A stretch of DNA of 64,000 bases from Deltaproteobacteria bacterium. GTDB lineage: Bacteria; UBA10199; DSSB01; JACPFA01. The notes below the pieces were generated by a model. The model was given only the letters and a program-made list of their open reading frames with translations, did no database searches and was not told the origin of the DNA. Positions 34,701-40,831 of this stretch are shown piece by piece. Position 1 is the first letter of the stretch. Each line of letters starts with the position of its first letter. The DNA lies in assembly GCA_016183235.1 (NCBI GenBank), contig JACPFA010000033.1, positions 89,673 to 153,672 of the forward strand. Direction: 5' to 3'. The translations under genes and the position numbers were made by a program.

Positions 34701-36233
34701 GGGACCTTAGGGCGTTTTCAAGAAGCAAGTTTTAAAGAAATTCTCAAATCCCCTATTTGGGTAGAACACCCCATGGGCGGTGCAACCACTTTTATTATCG
34801 CCGATATTTTATCCGAAGCCGCCATGGGCCGGTGGCAGCATGCCAGCCCGTTACATGCCGGGCTCACGTGGGCAGAACTAGCCGCCGTGGGTGGCGGGAG
34901 TAAAAAGATTTTCGAAGCAAGCTTCGAAGCTTTGGAAACAAAATTGAAAGCTCAAATGCCGATCGATCGCTACAAAAGTTTTGTTGGAAATAAAAGATAT
35001 CTTGCTATGAAACGTGGGCTTATTAATCACTCTGGCACTTACTTAGCCCTCGCTTTTATGCAAATGATTGCCACGGGTGAGGTTAGCTTCAAGGACTTAG
35101 GTAAAATGGGTTTAATTTTCACCGCTAGCCACACCGTAACTGCGGCCGTAATGAAGGGACTGTCGCTTGTTTTAAAAGGTTTGAAGGGCACAGGGCTTGG
35201 AACGGTGGTATCAACCATCATCGATTTTTATGTCTTCAAAAAAATCGAGGCCTCGGTTTCAAGTATCATGCTTAGCTTAGATATGAACAAACCCATCGAA
35301 GCCATGGAGACAAGCGTTGCTAAAATTCGTGTGAATCAGGATGGTGAAGTTGATTACGAGGCTTTTAATAAAGCCTTTGGTGACTTAGTTACACTGAAAA
35401 CGCAAGACAATGCAGCCGCTTTGGCGTTGCAAAAATATCAAACCAGGCTCGATGAAATTGCTCATCACAATATTTTTCTGCTGCATCGCCTCTTGTATCA
35501 ACCCGAAGTGATTCGTGGTCAATCAGAATTAGTTGCCAAGAGGCGCGCCCTCGACCCCAAACTTTTTAAAACCCACGCCTTTGCCATTGCCCACAATCGA
35601 TTGACTGAGCTTCCTTTAGAACTACGCAATTATGTCTCGGCCGCTCGAACTCAAGGCCAAAAGCTCACGGTAGCAGCCATTGAAAACGATCGGGAATTAA
35701 AATCATTGGAAACAGAATTTTTAGACCACTGTAATGAACTTGACCCCATGACCGCCATTGCACTTCGAGAACAACTTGGCGCCTTACATACTCAAGCCAA
35801 AACACAAGCCCTCACTAAAAGCTGGGGCCTAGCCGACCAAAACATCGCAGGCCTTTTGACCGAGGCTGCTCTCTTGGCTAATCAAAAAACTGCAGAATCA
35901 GAACGCCAAACTTTTATGGCTACCTATAAACAGCGCTACACCGATTGGGATAAAAAAGACCTGCTCATCAAAACTTTTTGGAACTCTTACCCCAATGATC
36001 CTTATTACGGCGCCCATCAACAAGCAGAAAATTTACAATTAGCTTCTGCATCGCCTGAAACAGCAGCACGCGAATTAGACCTTGGCTGGTGGAAAGACCT
36101 TTCACTACCCGACCTTTACGTTCTCAAAGACTATGTGAACGAATCCAAAGCCACCCCACCCTCAACACCAGGCTTTGAAGCCATGGCAGCAGGTATTCAA
36201 GTAGCCTTAATTGACATGGCACCTTTGGATTAA
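28794..36233 (+). CDS. giant multidomain protein 1: zincin-like motif, helical repeats, UbiB/ABC1-like kinase domain
   Basis: The frame encodes 2,479 residues. A Pro-rich N-terminus is followed by LLHERVHAAPY with an HExxH zincin motif at 177-181 and acidic residues (DEAMAFSSE) from 220. Residues about 430-1500 are helical, HEAT/TPR-like repeats. At about 1515-1780 lies an ABC1/UbiB-like kinase: GSGTIGEVYRS near 1532, VAIKVV, EFDLTQEAQNA, HSDLQPGNV at 1689, and LLDFGQVG with Asp 1713. A Pro-rich linker leads to a C-terminal helical region with hydrophobic stretches (about 1985-2150). No signal peptide is visible. The ATG abuts a sigma-54 promoter. Overall function is unknown. Confidence 0.85.
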   Translation: MVWIFLGDLGSVTRTVGPVANQPETPPPLAPAPSVWSLITSPQLWAANAGNGQPPRPGVFGTAQAYTGQIAPNQATGTPIDLTPFMDILENGIRNEADLKLAHQLFMLIDPEDAGKISEAAKGVPIKFVEVDPRSNIRGGTHVTFDQDISRKTAAQAQRITLHTSGTQGTNIVTLLHERVHAAPYSYLPLDYHLDLPDIPGSDATFHQIYHAVLANKYYDEAMAFSSETRFAMAFHQTAGHNLFEFKSLQNYLETEEVIDSAYAHYGFEGVYWAIRESEAYLPYKIGALYLALLRKTNQQSYPTWGEILTLMNVEEKDGKLIITAKALGDFYQKHLKPLIDRHQTRMGLAALSLATMTGEAAKKRDRALAFLMGRLSPEEAQDFLRKDFDFVVTQVGALMGDPLEEKARASKQAKITEVDIEPRPKPLPANNPNLLQDAPEMAADTIEILGKEAELVTKILASSIQGIISQWKIVLHFAEYTDPLTAAKVYGKLMGIMQTEPKSNTQWQLGISLLRSGYMAEGMSMIAEAFREKPLKSHRDSRIHITEGDIKILVDAGEAAWVGDVLAIAEKTLRDLEQKRELDYSLAEVVYDLGIVLGDLQALPHSTETESLKKRAYDLLARSVDLLQGTFIGRVKDTIKYSPTENETVEQASQRNILFQLGRCIRFYLADPQQVSRGLEIFFYHDQHFKILEPYNRNGLFTDILIIDVGKCGSNTDRQRLWDFYFRSYATPLSQHLEYLADLALGSTDLDLQRAGLEFLLKPQTGFTEIARWNAILKNLASFPSNDQASILKNVYQQILSTKSSFEDSFGAKTCLFKLIKLALEGGQREMIQDFVDRWKRESTPFHREKTIGLWVETLSAILNQGQGLDTLVERIEHDLVETRRQFDKTALLEILSLLSEASSNGSWLANFAGKESCLLRLAMACIDKTLQSIGGHSTDYAYQLSPLFDALKTLPVSDQEKDKLFAHLIEKASPEPGVYAKSLEGLEGLLEAIRVIPFILESPNYPLARKILINRLAAAARALRYHGEDFRMTRTLEGLQWVCERLTDDALAPSNPDLKNLRTTDEYQRALAYLRAFVSPEVRPSLNPGELKAAYQAALREGDTATLQGLSADIKELVAHECQTFRGEGYDGKPKTIDELRQLFFAQIYEDWQRAYATGEEAMAETLFELWSSSNDPREAKVKRLFFLRELANPSLSLKWKRLIFAKLKETDTISVYAVHTAETLSKNGETEQENLFYQMFELLKSRDLRNGGDFWLNLIALLPPDEARQFLQRCRLQVHHSTTKFDLAKPMDWLVYMGESDYTDKRTLERRSSILFAALHLAVVIEKKGITHLNREKLLAEFLALVPTFPWQYRYLSQHDFGEVLELLQRAKLPTAEVAEALIAHFPKIQTEYDWLYDKIRLGQVKLPPFFEERDILTRHLLTWIFLEFIEGEQNPLLVELKNAKNFGEALRIFIEKTGLEKVGQFLSFWPEVPLEIRQELVKLQSNVEPSHFEEVKATIREQFAGSPFVDELITNLETYHEAGTALIGSGTIGEVYRSALTIDGRRQEVAIKVVPKSKEDKFKTALSKLQNVARFLELHSGRLPGAQQAKRLVNFFLEMVRPEFDLTQEAQNAAAIRAHKSSGIDLPEYVIDGEGKPLVRAKASVQKFIQGIPLSQIPDHATRQLILDKLQEELMKQALEQGRYHSDLQPGNVRVQIEDDGTYKIWLLDFGQVGELSGFEQNQVREFMGSFMELNEHPDQLVNVLEQMGTKLADYDRTLLLGELIEIGTSWEADLNHLSELISRIFKACQQHGLEINLPYLQLLKGMATFEALRSTAMEAPDQPARIPVTELRPMEEPTKPDPAKPEIPKPTFPPKPDSPWLTALKGFWKEHVTTYGERALAEKARIVEALNQHFAGELSPEEINKLFDRLYDPMGKAFTVRSSSGEVFENLNHVEALLRTAVEQGKGNTVTIEDFLVQIEGRKDGTLGRFQEASFKEILKSPIWVEHPMGGATTFIIADILSEAAMGRWQHASPLHAGLTWAELAAVGGGSKKIFEASFEALETKLKAQMPIDRYKSFVGNKRYLAMKRGLINHSGTYLALAFMQMIATGEVSFKDLGKMGLIFTASHTVTAAVMKGLSLVLKGLKGTGLGTVVSTIIDFYVFKKIEASVSSIMLSLDMNKPIEAMETSVAKIRVNQDGEVDYEAFNKAFGDLVTLKTQDNAAALALQKYQTRLDEIAHHNIFLLHRLLYQPEVIRGQSELVAKRRALDPKLFKTHAFAIAHNRLTELPLELRNYVSAARTQGQKLTVAAIENDRELKSLETEFLDHCNELDPMTAIALREQLGALHTQAKTQALTKSWGLADQNIAGLLTEAALLANQKTAESERQTFMATYKQRYTDWDKKDLLIKTFWNSYPNDPYYGAHQQAENLQLASASPETAARELDLGWWKDLSLPDLYVLKDYVNESKATPPSTPGFEAMAAGIQVALIDMAPLD

Positions 36234-36358
36234 CTGAGAAGAAAAGAAATGAGCGAATCGGCGTGAAGGATCTCCACAGGTCTTTTTAATGCCTGATAGG
36301 ATATTGCCGCCTTCCATTTAACATCAAAAAGTTTAAGATCTCCTTCGCGTTCATGGTT
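36230..36358 (-). pseudogene. C-terminal remnant of a fourth AAA ATPase
   Basis: Reading leftward, the frame NHEREGDLKLFDVKWKAA, then ISYQALKRPVEILHA and a stop, resembles the C-terminal nuclease-like end of AAA/DUF4143 ATPases. It has no start or ATPase core and is cut where the palindrome at 36362-36413 begins. Its stop overlaps the end of giant gene 1. Confidence 0.5.
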
Positions 36359-36361
36359 ACA

Positions 36362-36413
36362 AATTTAATATGCGGAATTATCAAGTTATTTATTAAATTC
36401 CGCATATTAAATT
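36362..36413. repeat. perfect 18-base inverted repeat containing ATATGCGGAATT
   Basis: AATTTAATATGCGGAATT and its exact complement flank 16 bases. The same ATTTAATATGCGGAATT word occurs at 40628-40644 and 40684-40700, and the first codons of the ATPase at 39208-40614 (ATGCGGAATT) are another copy. The repeats therefore bracket the ATPase island. Confidence 0.8.
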
Positions 36414-36551
36414 TTTTACCTCAATGTGCGGAATATGAAGCGCGCAATCTCTTGACTAAAAGAAAATTTACTTGCTATTAATTTAATATATATGTAAAAA
36501 TACTCATGAGTTTTTTTACATAGTAGTAAATTCAATCATAATGGATTTTCC

Positions 36552-37682
36552 ATGAGAAATATCAAACCTCCTATTATTTCTGATCTTAAAGAAAAAATGG
36601 TGTTCATCTCAGGGCCCAGGCAAGTTGGCAAAACTACTTTAGCCCTAGAAATTCTGAGGGGTAACCAATCGCATCCCGCTTATTTAAATTGGGACAGTGA
36701 TAAAGATCGTATTAAAATCATGCACCAAGAATTTCCGGTCGATGAACCTCTTTTGATTTTTGATGAAATTCACAAATTTAAAAGGTGGCGGAATTACCTG
36801 AAAGGCCTTTATGACAAAACCAAACACGAAAAGAAATACCTAGTAACCGGTAGTGCGAGGCTTGACTTGTATCGGAGAGGTGGGGATTCTTTATTTGGCA
36901 GGTATCATTTTTATCGACTTCATCCCTTGGTACCCAACGAAATTGAAAAATCGATTTCCCGTCAAACGATAGAAACCCTCATAAAATTGGGTGGCTTCCC
37001 AGAACCTTTTTATTCAGGCTCCGAACGTGTTTTAAAGCGTTGGCATCGCAACCGCATGATCCAAGTGTTACGCGATGATTTGCGTGATTTGGAAAGAATA
37101 GAAGAAATTGATTTGGTCTTTCGTTTAGCTGAAAGATTACCTGCTTTGGTTGGCTCTCCATTATCAATCAATGCACTGCGGGAAGATCTACAAGTCGCTC
37201 ATTTTAGCGTACAACGTTGGCTCATTGTTTTAGAAAAATTATTTTATATTTATCGCATCTCTCCTTATGGCGCACCCAAAATTCGGGCGGTACGCAAAGA
37301 ACAAAAAACTTACCTTTGGGATTGGTCACAAATCTTAGACCCTGGAGCCCGCTTCGAAAACTACGTAGGGAGCCTACTTCTGGCTTATTGCGATTACCTA
37401 GAAGACACGGAAGGCGAACGCATGGAGCTACGTTATATTCGCGATACCGATAAACGAGAAGTTGATTTTGTGGTTATCAAAAATGGAGCCCCTCTGTTTG
37501 CTGTGGAATGCCGTTTAAGCGACACCAGTGTCAATCCACATATTCACTATTTTCAACAACGAACCTCCATTCCTTATTTTTATCAAGTTCATATGGGGCA
37601 AAAACATTATCAACCCAAAGCACTGCCCATTGAAGTCATCCCCATCGATAAATTTGCCAGCAAAGTTCTTAAATTTGGATAA
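36552..37682 (+). CDS. AAA ATPase with DUF4143-type C-terminus
   Basis: The 376-residue protein has Walker A ISGPRQVGKTTL near residue 24 and a Walker B-like LLIFDEIHKFKRWRNYLKGLYD. Sensor-type LVTGSARLDLY and the family's GGFPEPFYSGSE follow. The C-terminal part contains REVDFVVIKNGAPLFAVECRL, a nuclease-like D..ExR core. Proteins of this type are common in bacteria and archaea, often near mobile or toxin genes, and their role is poorly known. It is the first of three related ATPases between the two giant genes and is on the opposite strand from the other two. Confidence 0.85.
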   Translation: MRNIKPPIISDLKEKMVFISGPRQVGKTTLALEILRGNQSHPAYLNWDSDKDRIKIMHQEFPVDEPLLIFDEIHKFKRWRNYLKGLYDKTKHEKKYLVTGSARLDLYRRGGDSLFGRYHFYRLHPLVPNEIEKSISRQTIETLIKLGGFPEPFYSGSERVLKRWHRNRMIQVLRDDLRDLERIEEIDLVFRLAERLPALVGSPLSINALREDLQVAHFSVQRWLIVLEKLFYIYRISPYGAPKIRAVRKEQKTYLWDWSQILDPGARFENYVGSLLLAYCDYLEDTEGERMELRYIRDTDKREVDFVVIKNGAPLFAVECRLSDTSVNPHIHYFQQRTSIPYFYQVHMGQKHYQPKALPIEVIPIDKFASKVLKFG

Positions 37683-37689
37683 CCCTAAG

Positions 37690-37748
37690 GTTCTCAAATC
37701 TCAAAAATCTGCAACACACCCTGGGTTCGTTGTGAATAAAGAGCACGC
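37690..37748 (-). pseudogene. remnant of a giant-protein-2-like HTH tail
   Basis: Reading leftward the DNA begins VLFIHNEP and then loses frame by one or two bases. About three quarters of the bases match the segment of giant gene 2 encoding VLFIHNEPGVLQIF (41885-41945). It lies between two ATPase genes and is too short to act as a gene. Confidence 0.55.
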
Positions 37749-37750
37749 TT

Positions 37751-37767
37751 AAAAGAATAAATCTTTT
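37751..37767. repeat. left 17-base direct repeat flanking the second ATPase
   Basis: AAAAGAATAAATCTTTT is repeated exactly at 39210-39226, where it forms the last codons of the third ATPase gene. The two copies bracket the 37767-39128 ATPase like a target duplication. Confidence 0.65.
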
Positions 37768-39128
37768 TATTGCGAACATAGCCTTTTTGTTTGTCCAACC
37801 ATATAAAGAGGGAGAGAAAGTAGTTTGAAGGGTCTGTTGTTTCCGTCAGGCAGACTTGTGACGGTGCTTACAAGAGAAGGAAGGTTGCTACTGAAACGAA
37901 GCCCAAAATCGCGCTTCTTTTCACAGAGAAAAACCTGAAGCGATTTCAAAGTTCCGCTTTTCCCTGATTTGACTTCGACCGGTATGATATTTGGCCCTAT
38001 TGAGATGAGATAATCCACTTCCGCATTTGAAGTTTTTTTCTCGCGGATCCAGTAAAAAATTTCGGATTCATCATAGAATTGCCGTGAGTATAAAAGATGC
38101 TGGCCTATAAACTGCTCGCAGACTGCGCCGGCATTTATCATCATCACGTCTGGGGTTCTTTCAAATTCCGAAATACTGAGCCCACAACTGCGGCACAAAA
38201 GGCCCACGTCAAGGAACAATACCTTGAATTTCGACTCATCCATTTCCGCCCTTAAAGGCACGCCATTCGCAGATGAGTGGTAGACGGGGATTGCAACCCT
38301 TGCCATAGACAACATCTGGAGAGATGCCCGCAGGTCTCTGGATTTTTCTTCATGATCCACCCGGCTGTACTTAAATTTGTTTCCAACCATCTGCGGCACC
38401 TTGCTGAAAATCTTTTCCAAGCGGCGGGGATTTGCTCGTTTCGAGTATTTATTGAAATCGTCGCGATAGGTTGAAATGATAGATTGCTGAACGGCTTCGC
38501 ATTCTCTGAAAGAATTTGTCTTTGAAAAAACAGACACCACTTCGGGCATGCCACCGATCACAAGATATTGTTTGAGCAGTCGCAGGAGATCACCATGGAT
38601 CGATGAGTGGATTATTTCACCTATTTTATAACGACACAAGCTTTCGCGAAGTTTTTCCCTTTGAACGGCCATCAGAAATTCTTCAAACTGCATTGGGCCA
38701 AGGTGCAGATATTCTATTCTGCCAACCGGCATGGAAAACTCGTGTTCCGCCAGAATAAATTCCAAGAGCGAGCCCGCAGCGATTACATGCAAAGCAGGCA
38801 TGTCTTCATAGAAATATCTGATCGTCGCAAAAACATCCGGTGCCGCTTGTATTTCATCCAAAAAAAGAAGGGTCTTGCCTGGCAGGATGCTTGTGTTAAA
38901 TTTTACTTCAAGCAGCGGAATGATGGTCTTTGGGGATTTTGATTCAAATAATGGAGCGATGTCGCGCATCTTTTCAAAGTCGATTTTGACAAAATTTTCA
39001 AAAGCCTCTTTTGAAAACATCTCAACCAAAAACGATTTCCCCACTTGTCTCGCGCCGCGAATGACAAGTGGTTTGCGTGTTTTTTTATTTTTCCATTCCT
39101 TTAGATAGTCCAATGCAAAGCGATACAT
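37767..39128 (-). CDS. AAA ATPase with DUF4143 domain
   Basis: The 453-residue protein starts MYRFALDYLKEWKN and has Walker A RGARQVGKSFLVEMF at about 24-38. Walker B is LLFLDEIQAAPDVFATIRYFYE, followed by VIAAGSLLEFIL and PVGRIEYLHLGPM, typical of AAA/DUF4143 proteins. Near residue 390, NAEVDYLISIGPNIIPVEVKSGKSGT supplies an intact D..ExK nuclease-like core. Its codon-rich, higher-GC sequence differs from the AT-rich third ATPase next to it, and a 17-base direct repeat brackets it, both suggesting recent insertion. Confidence 0.88.
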   Translation of the reverse strand: MYRFALDYLKEWKNKKTRKPLVIRGARQVGKSFLVEMFSKEAFENFVKIDFEKMRDIAPLFESKSPKTIIPLLEVKFNTSILPGKTLLFLDEIQAAPDVFATIRYFYEDMPALHVIAAGSLLEFILAEHEFSMPVGRIEYLHLGPMQFEEFLMAVQREKLRESLCRYKIGEIIHSSIHGDLLRLLKQYLVIGGMPEVVSVFSKTNSFRECEAVQQSIISTYRDDFNKYSKRANPRRLEKIFSKVPQMVGNKFKYSRVDHEEKSRDLRASLQMLSMARVAIPVYHSSANGVPLRAEMDESKFKVLFLDVGLLCRSCGLSISEFERTPDVMMINAGAVCEQFIGQHLLYSRQFYDESEIFYWIREKKTSNAEVDYLISIGPNIIPVEVKSGKSGTLKSLQVFLCEKKRDFGLRFSSNLPSLVSTVTSLPDGNNRPFKLLSLPLYMVGQTKRLCSQ

Positions 39129-39144
39129 GGTCGACCTCTATGGT

Positions 39145-39193
39145 TAAAATCACCGGTTATTATAGCCATTTTTAGGATAAAATCAAGGGTTAT
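39145..39193 (-). promoter_or_regulatory. paired direct repeats upstream of the second ATPase
   Basis: TAAAATCACCGGTTAT (39145-39160) and TAAAATCAAGGGTTAT (39178-39193) are 33 bases apart, three helical turns. The pair lies 17-65 bases before the ATPase start and could be its operator. Confidence 0.55.
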
Positions 39194-39207
39194 ATTTAAA
39201 GAACCAA

Positions 39208-40614
39208 CTAAAAGAATAAATCTTTTGCGGTCAAAATGTGGTGAAAATACCCACTTTCCTCAAGAGAAAGAGTTGGCACTTGATTACAAATTAAAACTTT
39301 TTCTAAGGTTATGCCCCTGGGAAAAGAAGTCTTTTGTATTTTCGACTCCATCTCTCTAATAATCGAGGTACTCAAAGGTTCCAAAACATATTTTACTTCA
39401 ACAAGTGTAATCGTTGCATCACTCCTTAAATAAAGAAGGTCATATTGGTACCCCCCACGTTGATGATTAAGCATCGAACCACACCCTAATACTTTTTGCG
39501 AAAAACCTAAAACCTCAGCGATGGTGTAACGATGTTTTAAACAAAACCGTTCAAAGGCATAACCTAAAAAGGGATGCCATCGATGATGGGTAAATTTTGC
39601 AAAGTTCTTTTTAAAGGAAGTGTGTTCAATTTCATCTTGATGCGGCAAAATAAAGGTTGCATGGAATCTTAAAAATTCATCTGCCAAGTAATAATGAGGA
39701 ACTTTGGCAACTTTGAAATTTTCAATTTGCGACATTTTCCCCACAATTCCGGCTAAGCTGAGATTATCTAGATAAGTTTTAAGCCCACCTCCACTCGGCA
39801 CTTTTAATTTTTGTGATATATCTTTGAGGATCAAAGGTCTTAATAAAAGATGCTTCACAATTTGTTTATACAAATTTACTTCTCTGAACTGACTATAAAA
39901 GATCTTATCGGCTTCAACGACAAAAAAGCCCGATTTCTCAAAACAAGTATTTTCAATATTGAGTTGAATCGACTGGTTAAAATTAAATTCTTCTAAATAG
40001 CGTGGAATACCCCCAAAACAGAGAAGATATTCTAAAATTTCTTTCTGCCCTCGCTTATTGCCAATAAATATCGCAACTTCAGAAGGTTGTAAGGGTTCTA
40101 CTAAGACATTCTCACTCATCCGACCGTAAAGGGCTGTAGAACGCACCACATTTTTAACCATCCAAGAAGCAATGGACCCACAAAGAATCAACAATAAGTG
40201 AGAATGGTATTTCCATTTCTTATCCCAAAAAAATTTGACGTAACTAACAAGCTTGGTACGCCCAGAAGCCATCCAAGGAAACTCATCAAAAATAATGAGA
40301 ATGTTTTTTTCTTGCTCGATTTTTTGAGACAGCAGCTCAAAAACCGGTGGCCAATCTCGATAATCAAGATCCCGCAGATAAGGCTCTTGAAACATTTCAG
40401 AAAGTTGAGCTAAAAAATGTTTAATCTGTATGGAAGTTTCGACCCCTTCAAGGGCCTCAAAGAAAAAAGTGCGTTTGTTTTTGCTAAAAACCTTAAGTAA
40501 CTCGGTTTTACCAACCCTTCTTCTCCCATAAACAGACACCAGCTTTGTTTTATTTTCTTTCCAAAGCTTTTCGAGTTTAAGCAGATAGTCTTTTCGACCA
40601 ATAAAATTCCGCAT
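39208..40614 (-). CDS. DUF234-type AAA ATPase with nuclease-like C-terminus
   Basis: The 468-residue protein starts MRNFIGRKDYLLKLEKLW and has Walker A SVYGRRRVGKTELLK and Walker B ILIIFDEFPWMA. It then shows LILCGSIASWM and GGIPRYLEEF, all typical of the archaeal-type DUF234 ATPases. A winged-helix-like middle (LKDISQKLKVPSGGGLKTYLDNLS) precedes a C-terminal PD-(D/E)xK-like core (YDLLYLRSDATITLVEVKY). Its first codons form one copy of the ATATGCGGAATT repeat, and two more copies lie just upstream, suggesting self-regulation. Confidence 0.88.
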   Translation of the reverse strand: MRNFIGRKDYLLKLEKLWKENKTKLVSVYGRRRVGKTELLKVFSKNKRTFFFEALEGVETSIQIKHFLAQLSEMFQEPYLRDLDYRDWPPVFELLSQKIEQEKNILIIFDEFPWMASGRTKLVSYVKFFWDKKWKYHSHLLLILCGSIASWMVKNVVRSTALYGRMSENVLVEPLQPSEVAIFIGNKRGQKEILEYLLCFGGIPRYLEEFNFNQSIQLNIENTCFEKSGFFVVEADKIFYSQFREVNLYKQIVKHLLLRPLILKDISQKLKVPSGGGLKTYLDNLSLAGIVGKMSQIENFKVAKVPHYYLADEFLRFHATFILPHQDEIEHTSFKKNFAKFTHHRWHPFLGYAFERFCLKHRYTIAEVLGFSQKVLGCGSMLNHQRGGYQYDLLYLRSDATITLVEVKYVLEPLSTSIIREMESKIQKTSFPRGITLEKVLICNQVPTLSLEESGYFHHILTAKDLFF

Positions 40615-40700
40615 ATGATGTTTATATATTTAATATGCGGAATTATCAAGTTGTTTATTAAAAACCGCAAATAAAAACAAAATATTTAATATGCGGAATT
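40605..40700 (-). promoter_or_regulatory. three ATATGCGGAATT boxes over the start of the DUF234 ATPase
   Basis: An inverted copy (AATTCCGCATAT, 40605-40616) covers the ATG. Forward copies lie at 40628-40644 and 40684-40700. The same box forms the palindrome at 36362-36413. Confidence 0.6.
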
Positions 40701-40702
40701 AT

Positions 40703-40745
40703 GGGCTAAAAATTAGCATGGTGCCTGGTTCGTTGTGAATGAATT
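40703..40745 (-). pseudogene. second remnant of an FIHNEPG HTH tail
   Basis: Reading leftward the DNA encodes EFIHNEPGTMLIF and then stops a few codons later. It matches the FIHNEPGVLQIF segment after the last HTH of giant protein 2. It overlaps the start of the plus-strand remnant at 40735. Confidence 0.5.
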
Positions 40746-40824
40746 CAAATACACACCACCCTCCATACCAGGCTTTGAGGTCATGGCAGCACTTGCCCAA
40801 TGGATTACAGAGAAAATTGCTTAA
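40735..40824 (+). pseudogene. remnant of a giant-protein-1-like C-terminus
   Basis: The 30-codon frame VNEFKYTPPSIPGFEVMAAL..., ending in a stop, aligns with the last residues of giant protein 1 (VNESKATPPSTPGFEAMAAG) at DNA and protein level. It lies eight bases from the stop of giant gene 2 and has no upstream coding region, so it is the broken end of a paralogue. Confidence 0.75.
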
Positions 40825-40831
40825 TGGACAT

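Noticed and set aside
36230..40824. Insertion sequence or transposase carrying the ATPase genes
   Set aside because: No transposase, integrase or terminal inverted repeats of an IS family are visible; only direct repeats and palindromes.
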